Both the position numbers and the translations under genes were made by a program. A model generated the notes under the pieces. That model was not told where the DNA came from and did no database searches. It saw only the letters and a program-made list of their open reading frames with translations. Positions 12,540-23,099 of a stretch of DNA of 64,000 nt are shown piece by piece. Origin of the DNA: Endomychus coccineus. Its lineage: Eukaryota; Arthropoda; Insecta; Coleoptera; Endomychidae. The stretch is from positions 4,154,001 to 4,218,000 of the forward strand of contig OY294069.1 of the NCBI GenBank assembly GCA_958510875.1. Reading direction: 5' to 3'. Position 1 is the stretch's first letter, and each line of letters begins with the position of its first letter.

Positions 12540-13265
12540 ACCTCCTATCAACTAGTGTAGTGGTTCCCTATCGAGAGTGTTCACAAAGCTCCCAGGGTGG
12601 ACCATCAGCCACATATTGGACACTAAGTCAAGAGTAGCTTTCCGGATAGGTTGTTAGTGATCTGAAGAGGGCATTATTTTTAACGATCTTCGTCACTTGC
12701 TGAGACCAACTCTAATATGAGGTCAAATCAGTGCTTTATACGTTTTGCAACCTTTCATTCACCGCCACCTATTCGAGTGCCAATGAGTCATTGTGATAAA
12801 ACGGCACCAATTGCTACATTGCTCGCATCAGAATCTACATTAAGAATCTGCGTATGGACTATACTACTCACTTTGCTTCGCTAGCTCAAGAGAGTTACCA
12901 TTCGACCGAGTCTGACACCAAGGCTTTCTTGTGAATCTTCCTTCATATGGTTTGCCGCTCCAACTTTGTCCTTACTCTCAGATAGATCACTCTGACAAAC
13001 ATGTTTTTGCTGCCAACATGACATGTTTTATTGACATAAATCAATGGGCAGCTCTCGTTGCCTCTCCTCTATAGTCAGATGGAATGCTTCTATGCTCATT
13101 GAAGCTCAAGTGCAGTCGTGGGATTGGTTGACATGGCTATCATGGCCGCTTTCAGGTTGAGCCTTCACAGATACACCTGGCCTCTTTTGGTTATTTTGAG
13201 CTCTGTTCCTTTCCACCAGCTATGGTATCATATCACCCCCCTTGGAGCAGGTGTGAATTGTATTA
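12540..13265 (-). pseudogene. RNase H-type LINE (LINE-D) 3' fragment, degenerate
   Basis: DNA alignment by eye to 62900-63320 shows shared blocks such as CACTTGCTGAGACCA, AATCAGTGC and a CTGAAGAGG stretch in the same order. The 62.8-64 kb copy is recognisable as the C-terminus of a non-LTR element (see there), so this is a second, older copy of the family in the same orientation. No frame stays open long enough to read protein motifs here. Confidence 0.6.
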
Positions 13266-14870
13266 TATTTATTTTAGAAATCCTTTCACTTTTCTCAAGC
13301 TACAATCGTTATTGATACTAAACAGAAAACATCTGGAAATAACCTGTGCTAAGCCCTTATTACAATAAGATAAGCGGAAAACGTTTCGATAGTAACTAAA
13401 GCTCGAAAACTTCTATTTCTAAACTCATTATTTCTGTAAGCTTATACTATTTTTCGAAAATTAATCACCTTTTTGTCCTTATAGTATTGAATGAACATTA
13501 TTATTACCATTATCTGCTTGGCTTACTGAATGTTCGTAGTGACAGTATTTCACAATGAATATTCAACCACGAATTAAGAGTATCATAATCGATTTGAAAC
13601 AAACTATTAAATTTGATGCCATGAATAGAATTCTAAGAATTGACTCATAAATTATCAATACCATTATTCTAGAACGTCACAATTATTTTGTGATCGGACT
13701 GAATGACGGATCGTACTTGTAACTGGAACTAATTTTCTTTATATTTACTATTGAATGATATAAACGCATTTGAAACGACTAATATAATTCGGGAGGATTT
13801 CAAATTAGTACCCCTTTTACCGAAAGCTTTGAAACCGTCGGTCTTCGAAATCCTTTTCAAGAGACAAAGGAAGAGGAGCTAGTTGCGATTAATCACCCAT
13901 TCGACTGACTGCTAATGGCATATTCACCGGTGGTATACTATGCATCTGTGATGTAGCTAGTACCAGTCACTGATGCGATCCTTCGATTAGATTGCTCAAA
14001 AGGGAATTGCAATGCTGGGAGGAAGAATAGCTTCCGAGTGATTACGTATGCAACAATACTCGTTATTTTTCATTGAACATCCTGAATTATTCGCTTGTTA
14101 TTCAAAAATTCAACCGTCCCATCAATATTGAACGGGTATAATTCGAATGGATGGAATAATTTGTGCCAAATTTGAGCTCAAAGTACGGTTCGACATCAAA
14201 AATATAAGATACCGAAATGTAATGTAACATAGCAGTTGCGATGGAAATAAAAGCTGCACAAATGTCACTTTGACGCTTAGCTGACAATGTCTTCAAACCC
14301 TATCAATAAGTATGTTGAACAAGATGCTTACTATTGAACGAAGAAATTCCGTTTGCAACCATTACAACCGCTCATACGGAAACGGCAGTAACAATGGACT
14401 AGTATCAAACACGTTAATGATAGGTTTTTAGAGCAATTGGTCCAGTCCAAAATGTAAAAAACATCTAAGATTTTATAGACAGCATGAAAATGAAAAATTA
14501 TTTTGCGTCGTGTTCAAGATGGTATATACATTGACAGTCGAAAAAAAATGTAGGCTCGTTATTATTACTACTAATAAATCATGAAAAACCATTTTTAATT
14601 AACAAATGGAATGTCTTTTGTAACAAATGGAATATCTCAGGCTCTTGTAATCCAAAATTTCTGAAATTTTGGATCGTGGAGTTTTTGGTCCCGTTGATAC
14701 CAAATCTGTGTCAGAAAATGTGAAATCCGGCCCGTTTGCTGGAAAACCCGAAAAATCTTAGGAACAACGCTGTGTTGTGTTTTGGTACAATTTTCACTTA
14801 TAATTACGCAAGAGCTTTTTTTTGTCGGAGTAAACTTGACATGTATTAATGAGAATTTTGTTGCCCGGCA
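13265..14870. other. No recognisable gene
   Basis: AT-rich and without motif-bearing frames. A 64-codon minus frame (14296-14102) is unrecognised. Confidence 0.4.
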
Positions 14871-14871
14871 A

Positions 14872-14950
14872 TTTAACGAAAAAAACTGCCCCTGAAAAAA
14901 TTACGAGTCCACAGGACGAGTAATTTTTTCTGGCAGTTTTTTGAGTTGAA
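14872..14950. repeat. Fold-back inverted repeat at the broken 3' end of the Gypsy gag
   Basis: Arms of about 40 nt flank an axis near 14911-14915. The left arm carries AAAAAAACTGCC then GAAAAAATTACGAGTCC. The right arm is its complement with a few changes (GGACGAGTAATTTTTT, CTGGCAGTTTTTT). The left arm lies just outside gag and the right arm is gag-side DNA, so the retroelement appears to have folded back on itself where it was truncated. Confidence 0.75.
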
Positions 14951-15963
14951 TTGCCTGATGGCAATTTAATACACTTTTTGCTGCTTCAAATTCCTGAGCT
15001 GCAATCAGAGTTTCATTCAACGTTTTGTGATGCCTTAACCGAAGAGCTTGTTGCCTTTCCACGTTCTGTAATCCATCAACGAATGCCTGTGTGCCGAATT
15101 GTTCTAGGAAATCTTTGGGTGCCTGGAAATACTCCAGGTACAACAATCTTTTTATATCGGCCTCGAATTCCTGTAGGCTCTCAGTAGATTTCTGACTGCG
15201 AACTCTCAACTGCCTTTGGAATACCTGTTTTAAGTGCTGTTGACCATACCTTGCCTCTAAAGCTTGTACGAGAGACGCATAATTGGGCACATCTTGCGGA
15301 AGAAACTGCAAAACGGTTGCTGCCTGCCCGCGAAGCGACACTATTAATGAAGCCGCCATCTATGTCTCGGTCCAGCCATTGTCTCTGGCCACAACTTCAA
15401 ATTGAAGCCGATATGTTTCTTATGTCATTTGGCCTCCAAACGTGGGTGGCTTTAGGGTCTTATTAGTTTGACTTCGAGAAACTGTACTTCGAATGGGGCC
15501 TGGTTTGGTTACATGAGTAGACGAGGTCGTACATTCAACTTCAATATTAGTTACTGAAGCTTGAGTTTGGATTTTTCTTCTTAAATTAACTTTTTCAGTA
15601 CTAATTTATTTTTCTAAATCTACAACCTTTTGTACAAAATTAGTTTTCAAATTTTCTTGTTGCTGCTATAAGTGATCTACTCTAATATTAAGTTGTCCTA
15701 CCTCTAGCTTTAATATTTCCTGAATTTGTGTTAGACCATTCATAATTTCAACATCTGCTTGTCTACGCTTCTCTTCCCTACGTCGTTTTGTTCTCCTCTA
15801 CTTCTTCCTTCCTACATCGTTCCTTCTCTTCTTCTTCCTCCTTCCTACGTCGTTCATCGTCCTGTCGGCGTCTTTCCTCTTCCTCTTCTATCCTTAAAAA
15901 CCATGCTGGGGGTCCAGAAGTATCCATGTCTATGTCATATACGGTGGATCTGGTATTTACCAT
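14901..15963 (-). pseudogene. Gypsy/Ty3-type gag, inactivated
   Basis: The reading begins with MVNTRS at 15963, a start typical of Gypsy-type gags, followed by a Glu/Arg-rich predicted coiled coil (15900-15780). After a frameshift and several in-frame stops come the capsid-like motifs LKPPTFGG (about 15445) and, from 15359 down to 14901, an uninterrupted 152-residue stretch with SLRGQAATVLQFLP, ALEARYG and SLQEFEADIKRL. This is the Gag capsid C-terminal pattern that packages element RNA. It has at least four internal stops and one frameshift. Nucleocapsid, protease and pol are absent. The element is truncated at a fold-back. Confidence 0.85.
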
Positions 15964-16009
15964 AAACTGATCAGAACAAATACTTTTTGTATACCACCGC
16001 TGTCACCAA

Positions 16010-16324
16010 TGTTACTTTTTTACTAATTTAACCTTCTTTATTAATTCTAATTCAACTATTACAATATTTTCATAATACACCAGTATCAAATATCTTCCAA
16101 AACTTCTTTATTAAATTCCTCATGTCAACCAACTAACTAGATCATTCCCCATCTCCTGAACATAGATTATAATTTATTCACAGAATGCTCCGTGATACTT
16201 TTCTTCTTCTTTTTCTTTATGGACCTTCACCTACTCGCCAGTACAGGTTCGATGTAACAATAATTTGGATTTCTGGCGCTCCACAAATCTGCTAGAATAG
16301 AATAGGCTCTGACCACGGGGCACA
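16010..16324 (-). mobile_element. Candidate 5' LTR of the Gypsy element, with adjacent primer-site region
   Basis: Read on the minus strand, the segment starts with TGTG and ends with AACA (TG...CA ends), contains AATAAAG polyadenylation-like signals, and is followed at once by TTGGTGACAGCGG, which is where a tRNA primer-binding site should lie. The gag start codon follows 47 bp further on. The length, about 315 bp, is ordinary for Gypsy LTRs. No second LTR exists in the window to prove the ends, so the exact start at 16324 is an inference. Confidence 0.55.
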
Positions 16325-16329
16325 CAATG

Positions 16330-18280
16330 AGCCCAACTAAGTGGCCTTGGTGCATTTGGGGGCCTAGCCCCCTCCCCTCAAATGATGACGATGATGACCT
16401 AATCAAATATAATAATATATATAATATAATTCAAATAGACATAGTGTATCATTCAATATCGAGAAGGAAAAAAATCAAAGGATAACTGAGTGGACGTATT
16501 ATTCAGTATTTCGAAAATTGATAGAAGACACAAGGCGATACGATTCGAAAGTTTGCCACTACTTATAAATCCGGAAGTCGTATATCTCGATGTTTACTAC
16601 AGTGACCCTTAGTTTTACCCTCAATAAAGTATTTTTTATTCGGAATCGATACGAAAATAACTATATCAACAATATCCAGCAGACGACGATACGGGCTATT
16701 AAGAAGCGAAAATATCTGTCCGGCAAAACAAATTCAGCTTTGAGCGCGCGGCGTATATCACCAGCCCGACGACGACCGGGTCGCATTTCTTAGGCCTATG
16801 AGAGGGTGTCGTCATATCTTATTCTCGCCTCAAGTCAACTAGCCCTAGTTCCTGTGGTTCCTCGAGAAGACCCCCGCAAGCCGAGGCATACATTTCCTGC
16901 CGTTTCCACGAACATTCTAAATTGCTCCGATCTCTCCTTCTCTCGCTCGCTCGTCTGAATCTCGCCATCCAGTTTCTCCTATCTCTCTGGTAGTAATTAC
17001 CTAAAATATATTTTCAAGTGGTTAAGAAGTCCGGGGTTTTACTAATGGAATGACGTGATGTATATGTTTGGAACGGCACGGTTCACTTCGGATATCGGGC
17101 TTCCTCCTGAATTTTCTCTGGAGTTTACTTGAAGCTCCTGCCTTTAATTATAATCTAATCACAGCTGCTCAAGACCGCGTCTCTTTTAAGCGGATGTTCC
17201 GTGTTTGGTAAGTCTATCCGATCATGGATCATTGTATGCATGATATAACAGAATTATGATTGGTAAAGTTTTTAATCAATCCACGGGTGAGATTTTCACC
17301 GTCACAGTTACCGTGAAACATTCATTTTGTCATACAAATTTATGAAGTCGGAAATATACGAGGCGTTGAGAGCAAGGTTCAGCATTCTTCATCCGAGTGT
17401 ACATGCAATTCGATAATGCATGTATACAAATGCAAGGGAAATGAAATGTGTAGAAAGAAGGAGCATCAGTTACATTTCAAATAACCTGCTTACTTAGATA
17501 GTATTACCAATAATATATGAAAAATTTGGGGAACTGACTTGGCTGCTTCGAGCATAGAAATAGGGATACAAAATGAATTCCCGGGATTTCAAGAACCTAG
17601 GCTACAGTCCCCATGCAGGTTCAACATTGAATTCGGTATATCAACAGTTAATTCGCTCGCCGTTAAGAGTATAATATATTACTATATAGGCGGGAGGTGC
17701 TGTAGCATCTCATATTTATTACCATTAGTTATTAAGAGTTTGGTTGGTCTCAAGCTTGACAATGAAGGTGAGACTAGTATGAGCTCGTCTAGTCACCACC
17801 TCCCTGCAATCAGCATTAAGATGTGTACCATCATCTTTATATATACTTTTTATGAGCTACGAATGTTTATGAATAGAAAAATATTAATCATTCTCTACCA
17901 ATCGTTAATTGAATATCTATCCGTAGATACGGTATTGCCGTGTGGGATGGACTTTATAATAATGCCTTACAACCCCTGACCGTCTTTCAAAATTACATTA
18001 TTAGAATAATACTCCGGAAAAACATTTATATTCTACCAGCATACTGAACAATGAAGTATTTCTGAATATACGCTCACTGTATTATCACACATGCTGCATA
18101 TTCATCTATAAACATCCCAATTTGAAAATTAATCCAACACATAAGCATGAAACTCGGTCAAAAGTTAATATTATACTAATAAGCCTCTTTTATCAGAATG
18201 ATGCTAACCAGAGGTTTGTTGCGTCAATAGCTCCAAAAATAATCAACTATTCACCACCAAACATAAAAAAGACGTGTGGC
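16330..18280. other. No recognisable gene; GC-richer patch
   Basis: The part from about 16735 to 17000 is richer in GC and CpG than its surroundings. A 146-codon plus-strand frame (17539-17979, no ATG at its first codon) has no recognisable motif or repeats. A promoter or non-coding exon cannot be excluded. Confidence 0.35.
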
Positions 18281-18374
18281 ACTCGGGGACTGCCGCGGTA
18301 AAGCTATTGCATAGCATTTTTTCTCAACTTATGCGATTATAATTATTTATTTATTTTTAATTTATGCAGTATTT

Positions 18375-18424
18375 TTTTTTCTTTGATATTAATTCAAGAT
18401 TTTTCTTTGATATTAATTCAAGTT
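18375..18424. repeat. Short direct tandem duplication in the Helentron 3' region
   Basis: The string TTTCTTTGATATTAATTCAA occurs twice in direct order with a spacing of about 22 bp. It lies between the terminal hairpin and the stop codon of the Helentron frame. Confidence 0.8.
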
Positions 18425-18538
18425 ACACTTTTTGAGCGTGGTGACCGATGAGAAAACAATTTTTTTTTCTTTTATTGAATAAATGAGAAGTTGATATCGT
18501 TTAAATATTTTAATTATCTTACAATACATGTAGGTTAT

Positions 18539-19690
18539 TCAGGAATTTGTTATCATTGAAATTATAGTTTTATGGTAACTGAAATAAGAGACATAAGTTT
18601 GATATTTGATATCCTCTAAATATCTGGAAAATACCGCGTCAATGGTGGTCCCATATTTTGTTGTGGACTCTTGTGGATCATTATTCATTTTCAAATTCAA
18701 TTTTTCCGAAAGAAAAGTTGTCAACGGCTCTGATTTTTTATCAGCGAAGTTGATGTTGAAATCGCCAGCCAAGATAAGTGGAAATTCATTACCATTTGTA
18801 CCAAGTATTTTCGACCCTTCTTCAGTGTACTCCAGTAAAGTGGGACGAATAAAATGCTCTACCTCGTCCAATTTTGGATTCGGAGAAATGTAAATTGCTA
18901 CCATGACTATGTGTAGGCCATCTCTAAGTTTGCATAAGCACGCACAAATATCTCCAACAAATGAGCGCCTAACATTAATATCGCTAAGGTGGGCAATATT
19001 TATTTCAATATTCGGAGTCATAATATTAGTTCCATTATTATTATTTTGGTGAAGAGCTACCCCACCTTCTGGAACAGTATCTCGTTTGAATTGAACAATA
19101 CAATTGAAATTAGGTATTTCAATCGGATTATCATGCGCCATGCAAGTTTCGGTAAGAAGTAACACATTTGTTTGTCTCGTAACTGAATCTTGTAAATCGT
19201 ATTTGTGACTATTTAGACTTTGGCAATTGAAAGTCATTATTGAAATGCCATTTCTATTACTAATGAAATCTAAGACACTTTGAACTGTCGTCTGAACACT
19301 AGTTAACGACAGTCTTTTGAATTCTTGCAACAAAAATGCAGTCGATGCAGCTTGCCTTCGATTATGATGAAACTTGAATGTAGAATTATCGTTTTTAGTC
19401 GTGATATACAATTTTTCAATATTAGTCACCCTAGAGAGCGCAACATAAACGAGTTCCTGAGAATGTGTTACTATACTCATATACTATTTCTTCAGAAGAC
19501 CCACCTTGCGACTTATGTATAGTTATAGCAAGAGCTGAAGTTAAAGGAAAATGTTTGCGTTTGGCTATACATTTTCTATTCGATGTTAATGAAATATTTG
19601 CTGTTCGTAATTCAATGGGAACAGCGAGATTGCGACTCTATTTTGCATTGCTAGAGCGGCTGCTTTTTGCCTTAATTATGTCACTGTCGC
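18539..19690 (-). pseudogene. Helentron C-terminal helicase fused to an AP-like endonuclease
   Basis: From about 19640 to 19485 the minus strand encodes a Pif1-type helicase stretch with FPLTSALAITIHKSQGGSS (motif V region). A frameshift near 19480 then leads into a 313-residue frame starting SQELVYVALSRVTNIEKLYI (helicase motif VI, arginine finger). Residues about 77-313 form an endonuclease/exonuclease/phosphatase domain: MTFNCQSLNSH, LLLTET, AIYISPNPKL, LILAGDFNINFA and a TTIDAVFS block. The final catalytic SDH has become SYH. This helicase plus endonuclease order is diagnostic of Helentrons rather than canonical Helitrons. One frameshift and the loss of the N-terminus make it non-functional. 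Confidence 0.85.
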
Positions 19691-20469
19691 ACTGACATCA
19701 TCAATAACCTACAAATTTCATAACTATTCATTTCAGTTGTAAAACAATAATGAACTACAAATTAAAAATTATCTTGGTCAAGGGTGGTTGTGGAATGTAA
19801 AACGAAACGTTCACTTTGAACCTTTTACAAGGTCGCAATAGCCACAAACGGGGTTGAAAACTGTTTTAAATTTGTTAAATTTTCGATAAATCGAATGACG
19901 TTCACGTGAGGGGCGCGTAGCTCGCGAGTTAGAAAAGTGCAAATCTTCGGAACATATAACGTCTTTGCAAGGAATTTTCGCATGCGGTTTTCACTCCATG
20001 TCGTTAGTTCATGAACGGGGCCAACTAAAGAGCATAGTCTCGGGCCCCGAAATGTCGATTAAATGGGAAAATTTAATTAAAATAGAGACAGGTACTCTCA
20101 GGTCTCAGTTACGCACGTCTAACGTATGAACTCTAACTGACGCGTAGCGAGCTCCTAGAGGCATATGTCAAAATCATTTCGTTCGTAGCTGATTATATAG
20201 GACGTCTGGCGTTCATGCAATTGTGTTTTCATACAATTCGAACCTTCGAATTTCGATAGGCCCCGTGAAAATCCCGGAGTCTAAAGCGCTAGAGTGTTAT
20301 AACATTCGTATGAAATATAGAAATTTCTCACTTTTAGAAACTTCAAATTAATTAATTAATTTGACACATCTTAGGTGTTTAGGTCTTAGGTTTTTTCGTT
20401 ACGGAATTTCTTGATTCGGTCGCCGCCCTCAATGTCCGCGATAAAAGCTATATGCAATAGCTTAAAAAC

Positions 20470-20875
20470 TAAACAATCTTGAGACCTTCCCAAAGAATCT
20501 TAACAGTATATAAGTAAAAACCAATCTAAATAGTTGAATATCGTATAATTACTGTGAATACATTCATTAATCCCAAACAATGTACACCTGAAAGTAATAA
20601 TCATAAGTTGTGTTTGCAAGTTAATTCTCTTTAGTTGTAAAATTACTAATATATTTCATTATTATTTTTTTGCTAGGCCTGTCTTTCTAACTACACAAAA
20701 TTTGAATTGCCTAATGTTACTGTATTTACTACTCTGTCACAAATAGCAAAATAATGCAATATTAAATTGATCTGTACACACTAGTATATGATTTTAGAAA
20801 ATATTTATCTGTATGGAATGTAAATACTTACTCTATGTATACTAGATCCTACTGTAAAGTATACCATTGTGATAT
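20470..20875. other. No recognisable gene
   Basis: AT-rich DNA between the Helentron end and a LINE fragment. Nothing identified. Confidence 0.4.
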
Positions 20876-20879
20876 CGAT

Positions 20880-21200
20880 TATTTCGAAATCTGCAAAACT
20901 ATGGACCGGACAGGTGGTACACTTCCAGCAGATCGTCGATAGAGAACAAAGTTGGTGCCAAGACAGATCCCTGTGGAACACCAGCGTTGATAGCCATTTT
21001 ATCGAAGGATGCTCTGTCAATTACCACATTGAGTGATTTATCTGAGAGAAAACTCGATAGTTCGGGACAAATTTGAGGCGGCAAACCATACGACGGAATT
21101 TCCCCAAGAAGGCTTTGGTGCCAGACTCGGTCAAATACTTCGGAAATCATCTGCAAAGTTATGGACAGGAAAGGTCGTCACTTCATCATGCCAACTTTCA
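20880..21200 (-). pseudogene. Jockey/CR1-like LINE reverse transcriptase fragment
   Basis: The minus frame 21156-20899 reads EVFDRVWHQSLLGEIPSYGL (motif A), SSFLSDKSLNVVIDRASF and NAGVPQGSVLAPTLF (motif B). The motif C box then appears in another frame as SFADFEI instead of FADD, so the active site is lost. This is the palm domain of a non-LTR reverse transcriptase, with a frameshift right after motif B. Confidence 0.85.
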
Positions 21201-21725
21201 ATTTCTGTTAAGGTTTGGGGTAATTTTTGGGGTAACAGCTACCAGGTTGAGATTACATACAAATAAACTTTGAATTAGGTTATAAACAAAGTTGCAGAGG
21301 TTTCTTCAAGAAAAACAACTTGCTAACTGTTATTGGGATAAGAATTCATCATTTCACTCTCAAACATAGACGTTTCGTTACAGATTCCAAAAAATTTCCT
21401 CATTGCAACACACGTGTGGATCCAAAGTTGATTTTGTTGCAAACCTTTCAGCAAAGGGGTTGACTTTTTCTTGTGGTATAGTAGCCAGTGTGTGATCATG
21501 TTTGGTTAGGGGGAGGAATGGCGTGGATGTAAAGGTGTACTTGTTTGAGATGTCTCCACTTCTTATATTTTTGAAGGTCTAATGTGAATAATTAGGGGTG
21601 ATATTTCATCTTCTTGTGGCACTCATGGAAACATGAGAATGTGGTGATTCTTGATCTGTAGCTTATCAAGAATCATCCCTGTTTGATAACTGAGTTTCTA
21701 TAGAAGGAACAAGCCTTCATAAAAC
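21200..21725. other. No recognisable gene
   Basis: No motif-bearing frame and no match to the other repeat families was seen between the LINE fragment and the PLE-B palindrome. Confidence 0.4.
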
Positions 21726-21726
21726 C

Positions 21727-22290
21727 GAATAAACATAAATAAAAACTACTTTGTTTTACTATCACTGATATTCAATATAGCCGTTACTATAGTTTCAACA
21801 CTAAACGTGTCATCTTCAGACGAAAAATGAATTCAACAAATATTAAATGTACTATATATAGGTTAAAGAAGGATTTCAAACAAATTTTATGGCTATAGGA
21901 AATAGTTGTAGGAAAAACCAGAGAGGGGTAAGGTGATTAGGTGATTCCGTGAGGACATTAGTGGTGCGGGTATATTTACTAACAGACTTTAAATACTGAA
22001 ATCAGGTTATTAATACATTGAAGAGAACTGTAATATAAATCTAGTTGATCGTTTAGGATCTTATTATCATACATCTTCATTCTTTTGAAAATTTCCATTG
22101 ACTCTAATATATTTAGTTTTGAAGTTTTATCTTGACTATATAAAATTTGGACATTATTCAAATTAGGAAAGGTATAGCCTGTTTCTAAAATACGATTTGC
22201 AAATGAAGAATCGGTTTTATCATTTTTAAAGGAACGAAAATGTTCTTTGTATCTAACTGCTATGTTACGGCATAGGACCAAAATAATACA
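21727..22290 (-). pseudogene. PLE-B copy, minus arm of a palindrome
   Basis: The minus frame 22281-21979 encodes RNIAVRYKEHFRSFKNDKTD, GYTFPNLNNVQIL and LNILESMEIFKRMKMYD, the C-terminal half of a GIY-YIG domain from a Penelope-like element. Three leading residues come from a deletion junction. It is followed, in element order, by the 3' untranslated region, a hammerhead (21781-21823) and the element end near 21727. Its mirror copy begins at 22550. Relative to that copy, a deletion joins the TATTTTGGTCCTAT block directly to the RNIAV coding region. Confidence 0.85.
21781..21823 (-). ncRNA. Hammerhead ribozyme, PLE-B type
   Basis: On the minus strand: stem I half TCGT, core box CTGAAGA (fits CUGANGA), an extra T, stem II GACAC-GTTTA-GTGTT, core GAAA, short stem III (AAA box followed by CTATAG, closing ACT/AGT with a two-base loop), cleavage site GTA, stem I half ACGG. 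The stem I pair uses one U-G wobble. All core residues are present, so self-cleavage is plausible. This is inferred from structure and not shown experimentally. Confidence 0.75.
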
Positions 22291-22299
22291 ATAGCATTT

Positions 22300-23095
22300 A
22301 TCCCTTTATAAAATACAAAGATAACTCATTAAAATATGTTTCTTTAACTTATTTTGGTCCTATAAGCGAAAAAATTGCAAACATCTTATCCCATCATAAC
22401 ATTATCATCAGCTTCAAACCCCCAAACAAATTATCTCATATTCTCTTCAATGCGAAAGATAAAACTGACAAATTTAAAAGACCCGGAGTTTATAAACTAA
22501 CTTGTTCAGAGTGTGATAGTTTTTTTATAGGTAGATCTTGCCGTAATATAGCAGTTAGATATAAAGAACATTTTCGTTCCTTTAAAAATGATAAAACCGA
22601 TTCTTCATTTGCAAATCATATTTTAGAAACAGGCCATACCTTTCCTAATTTGAATAATGTCCAAATTTTACATAGTCAAGATAAAACTTCAAAACTAAAT
22701 ATATTAGAGTCAATGGAAATTTTCAAAGGAATGAAGATGTATGATAATAAGATCCTAAACGATCAACTAGATTTATATTACAGTAATCTCTTCAATGTGT
22801 TGATAACCTGATTTTATTATTTAAAGTCTGTTAGTAAATATACCCGCACCACTAATGTCCTCACGGAATTAACTAATCACCTTACCCCTCTCTGGTTTTT
22901 CCTAGAACTATTTCCTATAGCCATAAAATTTGTTTGAAATCCTTCTTCAACCTATATATAGTACATTTAATATTTGTTAAATTCATTTTTCGTCTGAAGA
23001 TGACACGTTTAGTGTTGAAACTATAGTAACGACTATATTAAATATCAGTGATAGTAAAACAAAGTAGTTTTATTTATTATTTCGTTAAAATGATA
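22300..23095 (+). pseudogene. PLE-B copy, plus arm of a palindrome (GIY-YIG endonuclease)
   Basis: From 22300 one frame encodes IYPFIKYKDNSLKYVS, FGPISEKIA, KPPNKLSHILFN and GVYKLTCSECDSFFIGRSC, continuing to RNIAVRYKEHFRSFKNDKTD. The pattern VYKLTC..C...FIGRS...R..EH is the GIY-YIG endonuclease of Penelope-like elements, including the CxxC metal-binding pair. RT motifs are upstream of the break and absent. The frame shifts near 22795. Downstream come the 3' untranslated region, a hammerhead and the element end near 23095. It is a closer match to the copy at 35.8-36.7 kb than to PLE-A. Confidence 0.85.
22990..23032 (+). ncRNA. Hammerhead ribozyme, PLE-B type, intact core
   Basis: Stem I TCGT (22990-22993) pairs with ACGA (23029-23032). 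The core CTGAAGA is at 22994-23000, with an extra T at 23001. Stem II GACAC/GTGTT closes a GTTTA loop, GAAA is at 23017-23020, stem III ACT-AT-AGT follows, and predicted cleavage is after A23028 (GTA). All conserved residues are present. Its plan matches the PLE-A ribozyme while the stem sequences differ. Confidence 0.85.
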
Positions 23096-23099
23096 AACT

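Larger units (their letters stand above)
18286..20466 (-). mobile_element. Helentron (Helitron-related rolling-circle element), internally deleted
   Basis: The coding remnant at 18539-19690 is flanked by related hairpin-bearing ends. At 18286-18316 a GACTGCCGCGGTAAA block precedes the hairpin GCTAT-TGC-ATAGC. At 20436-20465, in inverse orientation, CCGCGATAAAAGCTAT-ATGCA-ATAGC occurs. Inverted short termini with subterminal hairpins fit Helentrons, which have asymmetric terminal inverted repeats. The Rep domain and most of the helicase are missing. The 750 bp between 19690 and the right end hold no coding sequence. The outer boundaries are inferred. Confidence 0.55.

Noticed and set aside
15758..15970. 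Plus-strand Ser/Phe-rich frames
   Set aside because: They are complements of the Glu/Arg-rich coiled coil of the Gypsy gag and share its low complexity.
17539..17979. 146-codon plus-strand frame as a host gene
   Set aside because: No domain, no ATG at the frame start and no splice context that I can support. Its length is within chance for 64 kb in six frames.
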